The notes below the pieces were generated by a model. The model did no database searches. It saw only the letters and a list, made by a program, of their open reading frames with translations, and was not told the origin of the DNA. Source: Falsiroseomonas sp051433195 (GTDB lineage Bacteria > Pseudomonadota > Alphaproteobacteria > Acetobacterales > Acetobacteraceae). From it: a stretch of 64,000 nt of DNA. Shown piece by piece: positions 43,187 through 51,179 of this stretch (position 1 is the first letter of the stretch; every line of letters starts with the position of its first letter). A program made the translations under genes and the position numbers. The stretch is taken from assembly GCF_051433195.1 (NCBI RefSeq), contig NZ_JBHMFT010000002.1:186001-250000 (forward strand), in the 5' to 3' direction.

Positions 43187-44323
43187 TCAGCCTGCACGGA
43201 CCGGGGACGAGGAAAGAACTGTCGCGGGCGCCGCCAGGACGCTGATCAGCTTCGCCCCCTGGGCCGTCACCTCGATCTCGGTCGGACGCGGATTGGTCTT
43301 GGTGCGCTCCATCGTCACCGCGAACTCACCGTCGCGCTCGAACGTTGACTGGACGCTCTTGTAATAATTCGCGGCTTCCCGATGCGGCGGCTGGAGGTCT
43401 TTATCCTCAGGCGTGCCCGCTGCCGGAATCTCCCAGCTCGTCGAAACCATGATGCTGCGACGCTGCCCAGCCTCCTCATGCAGCCAGCGGACCTCGGGCA
43501 CAGGAACCGTGCGGTTCTCCCCTTTGACGTCCGAGAGCGACAGATACGAGGAGTGGTGGGGCACCTTCATGATGTCCCATTCAAGCCTCGCGCTGTTTCC
43601 ATGCTTGCGCGAGATGTTCACGATGTCCTTGAGGCCACGCCATTCCATGTCGGCCGTGAACAGGGCACGGGTGTCACGCATCCCCTCCCGGAAGGTGGCC
43701 TGGAACACCACGCTATCCTGGTTCCTGTCCTCAACCCCGCGGTCATCGCGGCGGTATCCGAACGGCGCATGGATGAAGAACTCCACCCCCTCAGGCCCGA
43801 ACCTGTTGTAGCCGGGGACCAACTGACCAGCGTCGGTGATGAGGTGCCTGCGGCTTTCGATGGAGAGGCCATTCCTCTCAAGCCAGCCCGCCAGCGCCTC
43901 GGGGCGCGAGAACACCCGAATTCCGTAACCCCGCCGGAGGCGGTATTTCGCTTCTTCCCGGATCACCCGGGCGCAGTCTTCGCAGCCCACTTCAGTTATG
44001 GCCCCGGCCGGGACCCACAGATCCTGGATCTTGATGCGGTCGCCCCCCTGGTACTTCGAGGCGTGGTCAAACCAAAAGAAATCGCTGGAGCCGCAGACGT
44101 GGTCCTTATCCAAGTGTGTGAAGCACACGATGTCGAAGGCGTCACGCCTAGCTGCCCGGAGATCCTTCCGTAGTTCGACCGGAAGGTCGATTCGCTTATC
44201 GTAGGGGTCCGCGGCGTTTCGCATGTTCGCGAAATCGACCAGCATCTTCCGGCCATCGCGAAGGTCGATGCGGCTCGTGTCGGCGTTGCCCAGAGGGAAC
44301 AGCGTTATCTTGGGAAAACTCAT
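43187..44323 (-). CDS. Metallo-beta-lactamase-fold hydrolase (ComEC/Rec2-like)
   Basis: A 378-residue protein and first gene of the operon. It shows the metal site CFTHLDKDHVCG (H70, D72, D74, H75), LFTADMEWRG (D224) and KVPHHSS (H256, H257). These resemble the ComEC C-terminal/Rec2 type of MBL-fold nucleases and phosphodiesterases. A cysteine pair at 114 and 117 (GCEDC) is unusual. The C-terminus is an extended, low-complexity tail ending SSSPVRAG; the terminal glycine is noteworthy beside an E1/E2 enzyme that activates C-terminal carboxylates. Divergent from the sigma-like operon, with about 184 bases between. Confidence 0.85.
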   Translation of the reverse strand: MSFPKITLFPLGNADTSRIDLRDGRKMLVDFANMRNAADPYDKRIDLPVELRKDLRAARRDAFDIVCFTHLDKDHVCGSSDFFWFDHASKYQGGDRIKIQDLWVPAGAITEVGCEDCARVIREEAKYRLRRGYGIRVFSRPEALAGWLERNGLSIESRRHLITDAGQLVPGYNRFGPEGVEFFIHAPFGYRRDDRGVEDRNQDSVVFQATFREGMRDTRALFTADMEWRGLKDIVNISRKHGNSARLEWDIMKVPHHSSYLSLSDVKGENRTVPVPEVRWLHEEAGQRRSIMVSTSWEIPAAGTPEDKDLQPPHREAANYYKSVQSTFERDGEFAVTMERTKTNPRPTEIEVTAQGAKLISVLAAPATVLSSSPVRAG

Positions 44324-44507
44324 GTGATCCAATCTCCTGACCTTGTCTGCGGGGGCGCCCGGACGGCTGCACCCGCCCCTAACCCTTGATGCGCGCGGCA
44401 AGGGCCCATTCGGACATCGGGAAACAATTGACCCGGAGCGATTTGGTCGCTGGACTGAAGGGAGGGGTGTCCGAACGGGCGGCATCGCGACGCATGGAGT
44501 GATGGAG

Positions 44508-45101
44508 ATGCAGGAGGCACCAGGCGTGGCCCGCCACCAAGAGGATGAGCGAGCGCCCGACGAATTTAGGGAGGCAGTTCGGCGCCTCTCCGACACGGAC
44601 TGGGAACGCCTCCGGAGAATCGCGACGGCACTCGCCGTCGGAAGAACGCTGGAAGGGGAGGATCTCATGCAAGGGGCAATGGCACGCGTGCTGGATGGAG
44701 GCCGCCCCTGGCCGCGCGATGTCGAAATCCTCCCTTTTCTCGCGGGGGTCATGAGGAGCGTCGCGCATGGCGAACGGGCCAAGATAAAGCGGTTTTCAGT
44801 TCGGCAGCCGATTTCGCTCTACAGCCACACTGGGGACCTGGCCATCGACCCGGAATCCACTTCGGCAACCCCTGAAGAGGTGGTTGCGGAGGACGAGGAG
44901 TGGTTTCGAGTTCGTCAGGGCATCACGGTGATGTTCGGTGACGACTATGATGCCCAGGTGCTGCTGGAAGGGATTATGGAGCGACTAGAGGGCGAAGAGC
45001 TTCGAGCGCTGACCGGGCTTGACCTGAAAGGTTTTGCCAGCAAGCGGCGGCTTATCCAGCGGCGACTGACCAAGCTGAAGGCCAATGGAGGTCCAAAATG
45101 A
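44508..45101 (+). CDS. Sigma-70-like (ECF-type) regulator
   Basis: A 197-residue protein. Residues about 49-90 (GEDLMQGAMARVLDGGRPWP.. FLAGVMRSVAHGERA) resemble sigma region 2 of ECF-like factors. Residues about 150-190 (GEELRALTGLDLKGF.. SKRRLIQRRL) resemble region 4. The linker is longer and more acidic than usual. ATG 44508 is chosen for its GGAG at 8 bases; 44502 is an alternative. It overlaps the next gene by ATGA. It may direct expression of the divergent MBL operon or of itself; weak similarity means it could also be a sigma-derived adaptor. Confidence 0.6.
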   Translation: MQEAPGVARHQEDERAPDEFREAVRRLSDTDWERLRRIATALAVGRTLEGEDLMQGAMARVLDGGRPWPRDVEILPFLAGVMRSVAHGERAKIKRFSVRQPISLYSHTGDLAIDPESTSATPEEVVAEDEEWFRVRQGITVMFGDDYDAQVLLEGIMERLEGEELRALTGLDLKGFASKRRLIQRRLTKLKANGGPK

Positions 45102-45520
45102 CCAAGAAGCGGCTTCAATCGGATCGAGACGCAGTCCAGCGGCTGGAGGATGCCCTCATCGAAGACATCCTTGGGGCGTCCGACGAGGACATCAGGGCAG
45201 AGGCTCGGGCTGACGGGATTGATCTTGAGCGCCAGGCCGAGGCGATGCGATCAATGTTCGAGCGTGAAATCGTCCAAGCTGGGAAGGCAAAGATGGCGGC
45301 CGCGCGGTCTGGCCTGGTCGCCTACCAATCAGGCTCTTCACAAATGATTCCGCCGCCATCTGGTTTCGCGCGCCCTGGGACAAGGCGCACCGCAGAAGCA
45401 CAGAGGCTCACCATGGCCGCCCGTAACGCGAGCGAGCAAACGGAGCGTGATCTTGAAGGTATCGAGGAGGACCTCGCCGAGCTGAAGGCGATTCAGGAGG
45501 AGCAGGAGAAGAAGAGTTGA
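45098..45520 (+). CDS. Coiled-coil protein of unknown function
   Basis: A 140-residue, highly charged protein. Residues about 1-75 are helical and acidic (RLEDALIEDILGASDEDIRA..), a proline/serine-rich linker at about 75-95 follows, and the C-terminus is a coiled coil rich in Glu/Leu (RDLEGIEEDLAELKAIQEEQ). It has no recognised family. It sits between the sigma-like and ImmA/IrrE genes with 4-base overlaps at both ends. Because ImmA/IrrE peptidases usually cleave a co-encoded repressor or anti-factor, this protein is a candidate substrate or anti-sigma partner. Confidence 0.7.
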   Translation: MTKKRLQSDRDAVQRLEDALIEDILGASDEDIRAEARADGIDLERQAEAMRSMFEREIVQAGKAKMAAARSGLVAYQSGSSQMIPPPSGFARPGTRRTAEAQRLTMAARNASEQTERDLEGIEEDLAELKAIQEEQEKKS

Positions 45521-46308
45521 CGTCCGCTCTGACACCCGCGGAGAGGTTGCTCCAATCACTTGGGGTAACGGATCCTGAAGAGATAGACTTGGAGGCGATC
45601 GCTTGGCATCTGGGCGTCGTCAAGGTGAAGTACGCCCGGCTCGACGGATGCGAGGCGCGCATCGTGGGCGTGGGCGACAAGGCTATCATCACCGTAGATG
45701 ACCGCTCGATACCCCAGAGGGGCCGATTTTCCGTGGCGCATGAACTCGGACACTGGCACTTCCATCGGGGCCGGACGTTGCTGTGCCGATGCGAGGACAT
45801 CAGCGAGGGGGGAAGCGCCAACGGTCTTGAGCGGACAGCGAACAGGTTCGCCGCTGAACTGCTGCTGCCGTCGTACCTGCTATTGCCGATGGCCCGGAAG
45901 CAAAAGCAGCTAACTCTTAAAATTCTTCGCGAAACAGCGACGCGGTTCCGCACCAGCCTGTCGGCAACGGCCTTCCGTCTTGTTGAAGCGGGCCAAAGCC
46001 CGACAGTCCTCATCTGCCATAACGTAAATCGCCGCAGGTGGTTCGTGCGCTCTCCCGACGTGCCGGAGCGATGGTATCCGCGCGACGACCTGGACTCGGA
46101 AACGTATGCGTTCGGCCTTTTGCATGGGTCAGATCCAGAGCAGCCGTCACCACGCAAGATGCCCGCTCAGGCTTGGTTCGACCGCGGTGAGGCAGCGCGA
46201 TACGAGGTCACGGAGCAGTCCTTCAGGTCTGGCCCGGGCGAGATCGTCACGATTGTGACGATCCAGGATGATGACATGCTCGAAGAACGTGAGCGGCGCT
46301 GGCGCTGA
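45517..46308 (+). CDS. ImmA/IrrE family metallopeptidase
   Basis: A 263-residue protein with a gluzincin active site HELGH (75-79, in FSVAHELGHWHFH) and the family's downstream Glu motif ERTANRFAAELLLP (about 105-118). ImmA and IrrE are site-specific proteases that cut a repressor upon DNA damage or other stress. The TTG start overlaps the previous stop (TTGA), so it is coupled to the coiled-coil gene. The C-terminal half (about 150-263) has no recognised domain and may sense the trigger. Placed in the candidate defence locus, it could relieve repression on infection; this is inference. Confidence 0.88.
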   Translation: MTSALTPAERLLQSLGVTDPEEIDLEAIAWHLGVVKVKYARLDGCEARIVGVGDKAIITVDDRSIPQRGRFSVAHELGHWHFHRGRTLLCRCEDISEGGSANGLERTANRFAAELLLPSYLLLPMARKQKQLTLKILRETATRFRTSLSATAFRLVEAGQSPTVLICHNVNRRRWFVRSPDVPERWYPRDDLDSETYAFGLLHGSDPEQPSPRKMPAQAWFDRGEAARYEVTEQSFRSGPGEIVTIVTIQDDDMLEERERRWR

Positions 46309-46494
46309 CGGAGACGTCGCGCCATCAGCGTTCCGAGCGATTAAAAATTTCGGGCTTTGACGTCGTCCCTGCCACTCGTAATCGAGTCGCATGAGGAACC
46401 AAAAGAAACTCAGCCTTCATTTTCCGCAACGTATGTGGCCGACTTTTGCGCCGGTTTCGCTGGCCGAAATCTGGCATGACACGAACAAATCGAA

Positions 46495-46743
46495 TTATGT
46501 AGTAGGCCCCGACGGCAAACGACTTTCCCGGTCGGGATCCACTTCAAGGCGCCGCAGAGCCTGTTCGACCACCCGCTCTGGCCGATGCCCGCCCGAAGCT
46601 CGAACCGCACACTTAAGAAGCTCCGCATCCACAGAAACAAGCCTGGTCGTCCGGGCGCCGCGCATGTGGAGCCACGCCCGAGTCAGCGCCAGGGCCGCGA
46701 TTGTCAGCATGGCCACGAGGGTGACAAGTAAAGGCGAACCCAT
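46495..46743 (-). CDS. Small single-pass membrane protein
   Basis: An 82-residue frame starts MGSPLLVTLVAMLTIAALAL, one N-terminal membrane helix. A hydrophilic tail with a possible ribbon-helix-helix-like region follows (LLKCAVRASGGHRPERVVEQ). It is the last frame of the integrase operon, 31 bases after the previous gene. Whether it is translated is uncertain; I see no family. Confidence 0.45.
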   Translation of the reverse strand: MGSPLLVTLVAMLTIAALALTRAWLHMRGARTTRLVSVDAELLKCAVRASGGHRPERVVEQALRRLEVDPDRESRLPSGPTT

Positions 46744-46774
46744 CACGTCCTCCCACCGATCACTGGAATGGCGG

Positions 46775-46999
46775 TCACCATCGTGCGCCGACTTCCAGCC
46801 ACTGAAGCACCTCCGCCAATGGCCGTTCCACCCTGATCATCCTGCCGCCCGGCAACAGCAGCAGCGCGCCGCCATCATCCTTGCAGACGGCGCAGACCGA
46901 CGTGGCGACGACGGCGTGCATCCGCCCCTCGTAGTCGCGCAGGACTACGTAGCGCCCAACGCGGGTTCCTTCTTCCAGCTCGGCGTTCGGCATGGTCAT
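46775..46999 (-). CDS. Small hypothetical protein of the integrase operon
   Basis: A 74-residue protein starting MTMPNAELEEGTRVGRYVVL. It has a CAVC pair (about residue 38) and a beta-rich sequence RVERPLAEVLQWLEVG. Its ATG overlaps the stop of the upstream small gene (ATGA), so translation is probably coupled. Unrecognised; the CxxC may bind a metal but a second pair is missing. Confidence 0.5.
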   Translation of the reverse strand: MTMPNAELEEGTRVGRYVVLRDYEGRMHAVVATSVCAVCKDDGGALLLLPGGRMIRVERPLAEVLQWLEVGARW

Positions 47000-47184
47000 G
47001 CCGCATGCCGGACGTGGGTGACCAGCGGGACGGTGAACTCCGCCAATTCCATCGGCTGACCCTGGCCGTCGAAGCGAACCGTGATGTGGTGCGAATGGCT
47101 CCTGCCACGCCACCGCACCTGAGCCAGCGGAACCAGCAGAAACACGTCTTCTTGGTCCGGCACCGCGGCAACACAAGCTGTCAT
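46996..47184 (-). CDS. Small hypothetical protein of the integrase operon
   Basis: A 62-residue frame, MTACVAAVPDQEDVFLLVPL.., compact and beta-rich with a SHSHH stretch. The ATG at 47184 overlaps the exonuclease stop as ATGA and is preferred over an earlier ATG at 47223 that would overlap by 43 bases. It overlaps the next gene in the same way. Unknown function. Confidence 0.45.
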   Translation of the reverse strand: MTACVAAVPDQEDVFLLVPLAQVRWRGRSHSHHITVRFDGQGQPMELAEFTVPLVTHVRHAA

Positions 47185-47756
47185 TCTGCCCAGGCTCCAC
47201 AGGCTCTGTTCAGCCCGGACCATATCCGCCACAGAGACGCAGCGTCCTCGAAGGCACGGTGCCGAACCCGATCTCCGGCAGCCTCCTCGGCGAAAGCTTG
47301 AGCAGTCAGGCGCCGCGCAAGATCGCGGTATGCTGCTTCGGCCAGTCCTCGCTCTATGCCGGAAGTGGTCAGCCGATGCCAAAGCGGCTCGCGCGAAAGC
47401 CGGAGAGCGTCCGAAAAAGGGAAGATCTCCAAGCTGCAGGAGGCTCCTGCCGCCTTCATCAAGCGGTCCAGCCAGAACTGGTCCGCACCAGGCGCGTCGG
47501 TGAACACCCTACGGCCGCGAAGTGCCTTCAAGCAGATGGTCGCCACCTCCGTCGCTGGTCTTCCCGACGAGGCCAAAACGTCCCAGGAAAGGCCGTGGAG
47601 TGCCTCCGCGCCGACCGACCAGGATTTCCAGTCCGGCTCCGGGCGGATGAGGTGCGCCTCACCGGTGCCGTCGTCCAGAACCCAACCGATCTCGATGGGG
47701 TAGCTATCCGGTCCCAGACCCGACGCTTCAAAATCGAGGAAGGCTAGCGGCGTCAT
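47181..47756 (-). CDS. DnaQ-like 3'-5' exonuclease family protein
   Basis: A 191-residue DEDD-fold protein. Exo I reads FLDFEASGLGPDSYPIEIGW (D8 and E10), and Exo II is probably FTDAPGADQFWLDRL (about 85-99) with an Asp. The C-terminal Exo III region is HRAFEDAASLWRIW, with His and Asp five residues apart. This is the small stand-alone exonuclease type seen in mobile islands. It overlaps the dead-integrase gene by ATGA, so it belongs to the integration operon and may process DNA ends or replication intermediates of the island. Confidence 0.75.
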   Translation of the reverse strand: MTPLAFLDFEASGLGPDSYPIEIGWVLDDGTGEAHLIRPEPDWKSWSVGAEALHGLSWDVLASSGRPATEVATICLKALRGRRVFTDAPGADQFWLDRLMKAAGASCSLEIFPFSDALRLSREPLWHRLTTSGIERGLAEAAYRDLARRLTAQAFAEEAAGDRVRHRAFEDAASLWRIWSGLNRACGAWAE

Positions 47757-48760
47757 GGCCGCCCACTCCCATGCATCCCGCCGGAGATAACCGCCCGTGA
47801 GGGGGGGAACCCGTCGACCAGCAGGTCCGCGTACTCCTGCATGAAGGATCGCCGCTCATCGAGTCCCGGATCGGAACAGCCGCAGGTAATGCCTTCTGCT
47901 TTTTCAGCACCAAGGCACGCGCTGACGAGGGCAAGGCGGTCAGGATGTTTTCCGGACATGACGTGACGGAAGACGTGGCGCCAAATGTGAACCGTCTCAA
48001 GCGCCCGGATGGAGCCTCGGCCGGACAGCCTGACTAGGGCGCTCTCCGATAGCGGCTGATGCGACGACTGCGCGACCGGGAAGACCAACGACGTGTGGCC
48101 GCCGATGGCCCTGGCGGATTGAAGCACCTCGCATGCCTGCCTGGACAGTGGGTGCATGAAGTGCCCGCCGGACGGAAGCGGCATGCGCCAGACCGCACTG
48201 CGGGTGTCCAGCCAGGCGAACTGGGACCACTGCGAGGTGCACACCGACTCCGGCGCGGCCGCCGTGACCGCCGCAAACCGCAGTGCCAGCTTTGACGTGC
48301 GCTTCCCCTGTGCTGCCTCGACGGAGCGCAGCAAGGTGCGTGCGCTGTCGAGATCGAGGGCGGACAGCAACGGCCGCGACTCCCTTCGTCCCCGTCCGTT
48401 CAGCTCACGTGCAGGATTCAAACCGTTAGGGATGAGGCCCAGATCCTCCGCGAACGTCATCATGGACAGCAGCGCATGGCGAACTCGGTTCGCGGACTCC
48501 CGCTTTCCCGCTTCCTGAATCGGCTTGATCACCCTGTCCCAAAGCATTTCCGCCGTGATCGAGCGGACAGGGACGTGTCCGACCTTCGGCTGGATGTGGG
48601 TGCGCCAACGATCGATGACCTTCTGCTGGTGGAAGGGCGACCAACTGGCGGCCTTATGCTCGTGCCATCGCTCCGCGACGGCATTCATCGTGGCGCTGTA
48701 AGGCGGAGGAGGCCGGTCATCCTCCGCCCGAAACCGAAATCCCCGTGGCTTTCTTGGCAT
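47753..48760 (-). CDS. Integrase-like protein lacking catalytic residues
   Basis: A 335-residue paralogue of the neighbouring integrase's core and catalytic domains. It shares the C-terminal signature (DERRSFMQEYADLLVDG against DRRREIMQEYADLL). Aligning these tails puts a Gly where the active integrase has its nucleophile Tyr (AAYMRD against TCGCSD). The first catalytic Arg (TGTLRAAEW) is replaced in PESVCTSQW, and the HGxR box is altered to IWRHVFR. It also lacks the N-terminal DUF4102 arm-binding domain. It is likely a structural or directionality partner rather than an enzyme. It starts 11 bases after int1 and overlaps the exonuclease. Confidence 0.75.
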   Translation of the reverse strand: MPRKPRGFRFRAEDDRPPPPYSATMNAVAERWHEHKAASWSPFHQQKVIDRWRTHIQPKVGHVPVRSITAEMLWDRVIKPIQEAGKRESANRVRHALLSMMTFAEDLGLIPNGLNPARELNGRGRRESRPLLSALDLDSARTLLRSVEAAQGKRTSKLALRFAAVTAAAPESVCTSQWSQFAWLDTRSAVWRMPLPSGGHFMHPLSRQACEVLQSARAIGGHTSLVFPVAQSSHQPLSESALVRLSGRGSIRALETVHIWRHVFRHVMSGKHPDRLALVSACLGAEKAEGITCGCSDPGLDERRSFMQEYADLLVDGFPPSRAVISGGMHGSGRP

Positions 48761-48771
48761 TGCCCGGCCTC

Positions 48772-50091
48772 CTAGTGCCGGGGGCCGTCGAGGAGATCCG
48801 CCGGTAGCACCAGGCCCGCGGTCAGAAGGTCCGCGTACTCCTGCATGATCTCGCGGCGGCGGTCGATGAGGCCATCCCTCATGTACGCTGCTTCGACCTC
48901 CTCGAACGGGGAGTGCGCGAGGCACAGGTCGATTACATGCCGCTCCCGTGTGTGGCGCTTGTTCATGATGCTGGAAAAGGCCGCGCGCGCGCCATGGCCG
49001 GAGTGGACGCCCTTGCCCCCCGCGCGATAGATGAGGAACAGGATGTCGTTCTCGGAAATGGGCTTGGTGCTGTTCCGGACGGACGGGAACACGAGGTGCC
49101 CACCGCCAGTCACCTTCTGGAGCTCCAGCAGGAGCTCGGCCGTCTGGCTCGCCAGCGGCAGCACGAACGGCTGGCGCGACTTCATCTGGACGCCTGGGAT
49201 CAACCAAACCGGCTCGGGGCCATGAAGCCCCTGGAACTGCGGCCACTCTGCCGCCCGAAGCGTGCCCGTCCTGACCGCAGTGAGGTGGATGAACCTGTTG
49301 GCCGCCTTGGTCACCGGCTGCCCAGGAAGGGCATCGCACTTGGCCAGGAAGTCTTGCAGTTGGTCGATATCGATGATCGCGGGCTGATGCTGGACCTTGG
49401 GCGCCGCCAGCAACACCTTCGCGAGCTTCTCGGTGGCCGGGTTTGCAAAGCCGTCTGGAACGTACCCTTCGATCTCCAGCGTGTCGTAGAAGGTGCTCAG
49501 CATCCCGCGTAGGTCATGCATCGTCCTGAGCGTCCCCCGCTCCTCAATGGGGCGCAGCACCAGCCTCAGAATTGCGTCCCGAGTGATGGTCGCGACGTGC
49601 ATGGACCCGATCTGCGGGTACACCTCGCGCTCGAAGAGGCGGTGCACGCGCTCCTTATGGCCGGGCACCCACTGCTGGCGGTTGATCCAACGGCGCGCGA
49701 GCGTGTTCACGGAGAACTCCCCCGCGTCCTCCGCCTTCGCCTGCGCCGCCTGCAATTCGCCCGCTGTCTCCTGCCGCTCCTTGACGACCATGGGATCGTA
49801 GCCCGCCTCAACGAGAGCCATGATCTCGTTTCGGGCTTCCCGCGCGGCAAGGATGCCGAACCGCTTGGGCCCCGGGGCGCCCTCCTCGTAGACGCCGATC
49901 TGAAAGGATTTCTCGACGCCTCCGAACATGTAACGAACCTGCCAGTACCGCTGCCCGCTCGGCATGATGCGGACACGCAGGTTGTTGCCGTCGCTGATGG
50001 TGCAGGGCTTCGCCTGTGGCTTCGCCCTGCGGATCTCCGCATCGGTCAGTAGCTTCCTGCGCTTCGGCTTCGGGCCTTCATTGGTGGTCAC
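48772..50091 (-). CDS. P4-type tyrosine integrase
   Basis: A 439-residue site-specific recombinase. The N-terminal DUF4102 arm-binding domain (about 12-100) contains LTDAEIRRAKPQAKPCTISD. The catalytic Arg is in RTGTLRAAEW, the His-x-x-Arg in SGHGARAAFSS (about 375), the second His in CLAHSPFEEVEAAYMR, with the Tyr nucleophile in AAYMRD (about 408). It is complete and should be active. It is the first gene of the leftward operon with the dead paralogue and exonuclease. Such integrases usually lie next to their attachment site, so the site is expected in 50092-50975. Confidence 0.92.
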   Translation of the reverse strand: MTTNEGPKPKRRKLLTDAEIRRAKPQAKPCTISDGNNLRVRIMPSGQRYWQVRYMFGGVEKSFQIGVYEEGAPGPKRFGILAAREARNEIMALVEAGYDPMVVKERQETAGELQAAQAKAEDAGEFSVNTLARRWINRQQWVPGHKERVHRLFEREVYPQIGSMHVATITRDAILRLVLRPIEERGTLRTMHDLRGMLSTFYDTLEIEGYVPDGFANPATEKLAKVLLAAPKVQHQPAIIDIDQLQDFLAKCDALPGQPVTKAANRFIHLTAVRTGTLRAAEWPQFQGLHGPEPVWLIPGVQMKSRQPFVLPLASQTAELLLELQKVTGGGHLVFPSVRNSTKPISENDILFLIYRAGGKGVHSGHGARAAFSSIMNKRHTRERHVIDLCLAHSPFEEVEAAYMRDGLIDRRREIMQEYADLLTAGLVLPADLLDGPRH

Positions 50092-50975
50092 GTCCGCCTC
50101 CTGTGGGTCTTCGGCGGACGCAGGGATTAGTCACATATGGATGGCGCCCAAACAGCCGCGTTGGTGTCGGTGTGGAGCTTTCCGGCACGGTGAGGTGCGG
50201 TGCTGAAGTCCTCGGCTCGCATTGTCGTGAACGAGGGCATGTGTTGAGCGAGGAGATCGGACTTCCGCTCGTGGAGGCGGGACTGCGAGGATCGGCCTCG
50301 GCGCGTGCCCGGTGAGGCCGAGGATGGCGGGACGGAGGACTGGACTGCGCGGCGACAGGGCTTGGCTCAACGACACTCGTAGGCCCGGGGTCTGGGCAAC
50401 AAGCAATCAGGTCATGCAGCAGGACGCAACGATCATAAAATGCAACGAATTATAAGTGGCGGAAAACCTTGGCTTCAGCCGATTCGTTGGACTTTAGCAC
50501 CGAAAAAAACGGGTAACGAATGTTGACGGCTGCTTTTACCCGCCCCTTTTACCCGCCCGCCGTTCCGCCCCCCTGATCCGGTGCGGTGCGATGTTGACCG
50601 GAATGTTGACGGTTCCGCCTCTAAGCGCTTGGAATACGCGGGTGTTCACGCCGCGTTCTTGGCTCGGAGACTGGCGAGGAAAGACCCCGAATCCAATGTG
50701 GCGGACGGGGTGACAGCCCGCTTACCTGACTAAGTATCTGTGTACGCGACGTATGTTTCGACGCGCAGCCCGAGATGTACCCCTAAAAATACCCCAACAG
50801 CATGTCGGTTCGTGGAGCGGTCGCGTCCCGGGTGGTGGTGTAGGAGGGCCAGAGCCCGGGGCGCGTAGCGAAGCCCCTTGGCTGAGCGGAGCGGAGCGCC
50901 CCGGGCGGCCACCGCGGTGATCTTCGGTAGGGTTGGGTTGCTGAGACCTGCAACCCTAACCTTGGACCGACCACG
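50092..50975. other. Integrase upstream region, probable attachment/regulatory zone
   Basis: About 880 bases without a supported gene. It includes an AT-rich patch (ATCATAAAATGCAACGAATT, about 50431), the repeats listed below, a GTACCCC-TAAAAATA-CCCC palindrome-like element (50778-50795), and an 8-bp inverted repeat TAGGGTTG/CAACCCTA at 50928-50958 next to the IS256 stub. No tRNA gene was seen here that could serve as attB. Confidence 0.5.
50518..50612 (+). repeat. Direct repeats upstream of the integrase operon
   Basis: ATGTTGAC occurs three times (50520-50527, 50591-50598, 50603-50610), twice as GAATGTTGACGG. TTTTACCCGCCC occurs twice in tandem with a 13-base period (50534-50545 and 50547-50558). 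Candidates for integrase arm sites or an excision-factor/repressor operator. Confidence 0.5.
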
Positions 50976-51176
50976 ATGACCGACGACAAGATCGCCCTTC
51001 GCGAGATACTGGAGAAGGGCTCCGACGCGACCTTCCTGCGCGAGATGATCGGCTTTGCCGCCCAGCGCCTGATGGAGTTGGAGGTGGGCGAGGTGACCGG
51101 CGCCGCCCATGGCGAGCGCAGCCCGGACCTGCTGGTCCAGCGCAACGGCTACCGCGAGCGCGACTGGCAGACGGCT
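50976..51176 (+). pseudogene. IS256 family transposase N-terminal stub
   Basis: The frame starts MTDDKIALREILEKGSDATF and runs through RNGYRERDWQT, the first 67 residues of an IS256-type transposase different from the element at 34475-35861. The homology ends at 51176, a few bases before the IS110 boundary. The remaining 300 or so residues are absent on the other side. Confidence 0.75.
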
Positions 51177-51179
51177 CTG

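Noticed and set aside
39646..44323. Complete type II CBASS system
   Set aside because: Cap2/Cap3-like and patatin parts are present, but no nucleotidyltransferase of the CD-NTase fold was found in the locus; the first gene is an MBL-fold protein.
50092..50975. tRNA gene serving as attB for the integrase
   Set aside because: No cloverleaf or T-loop sequence could be found here or near the left end of the island.
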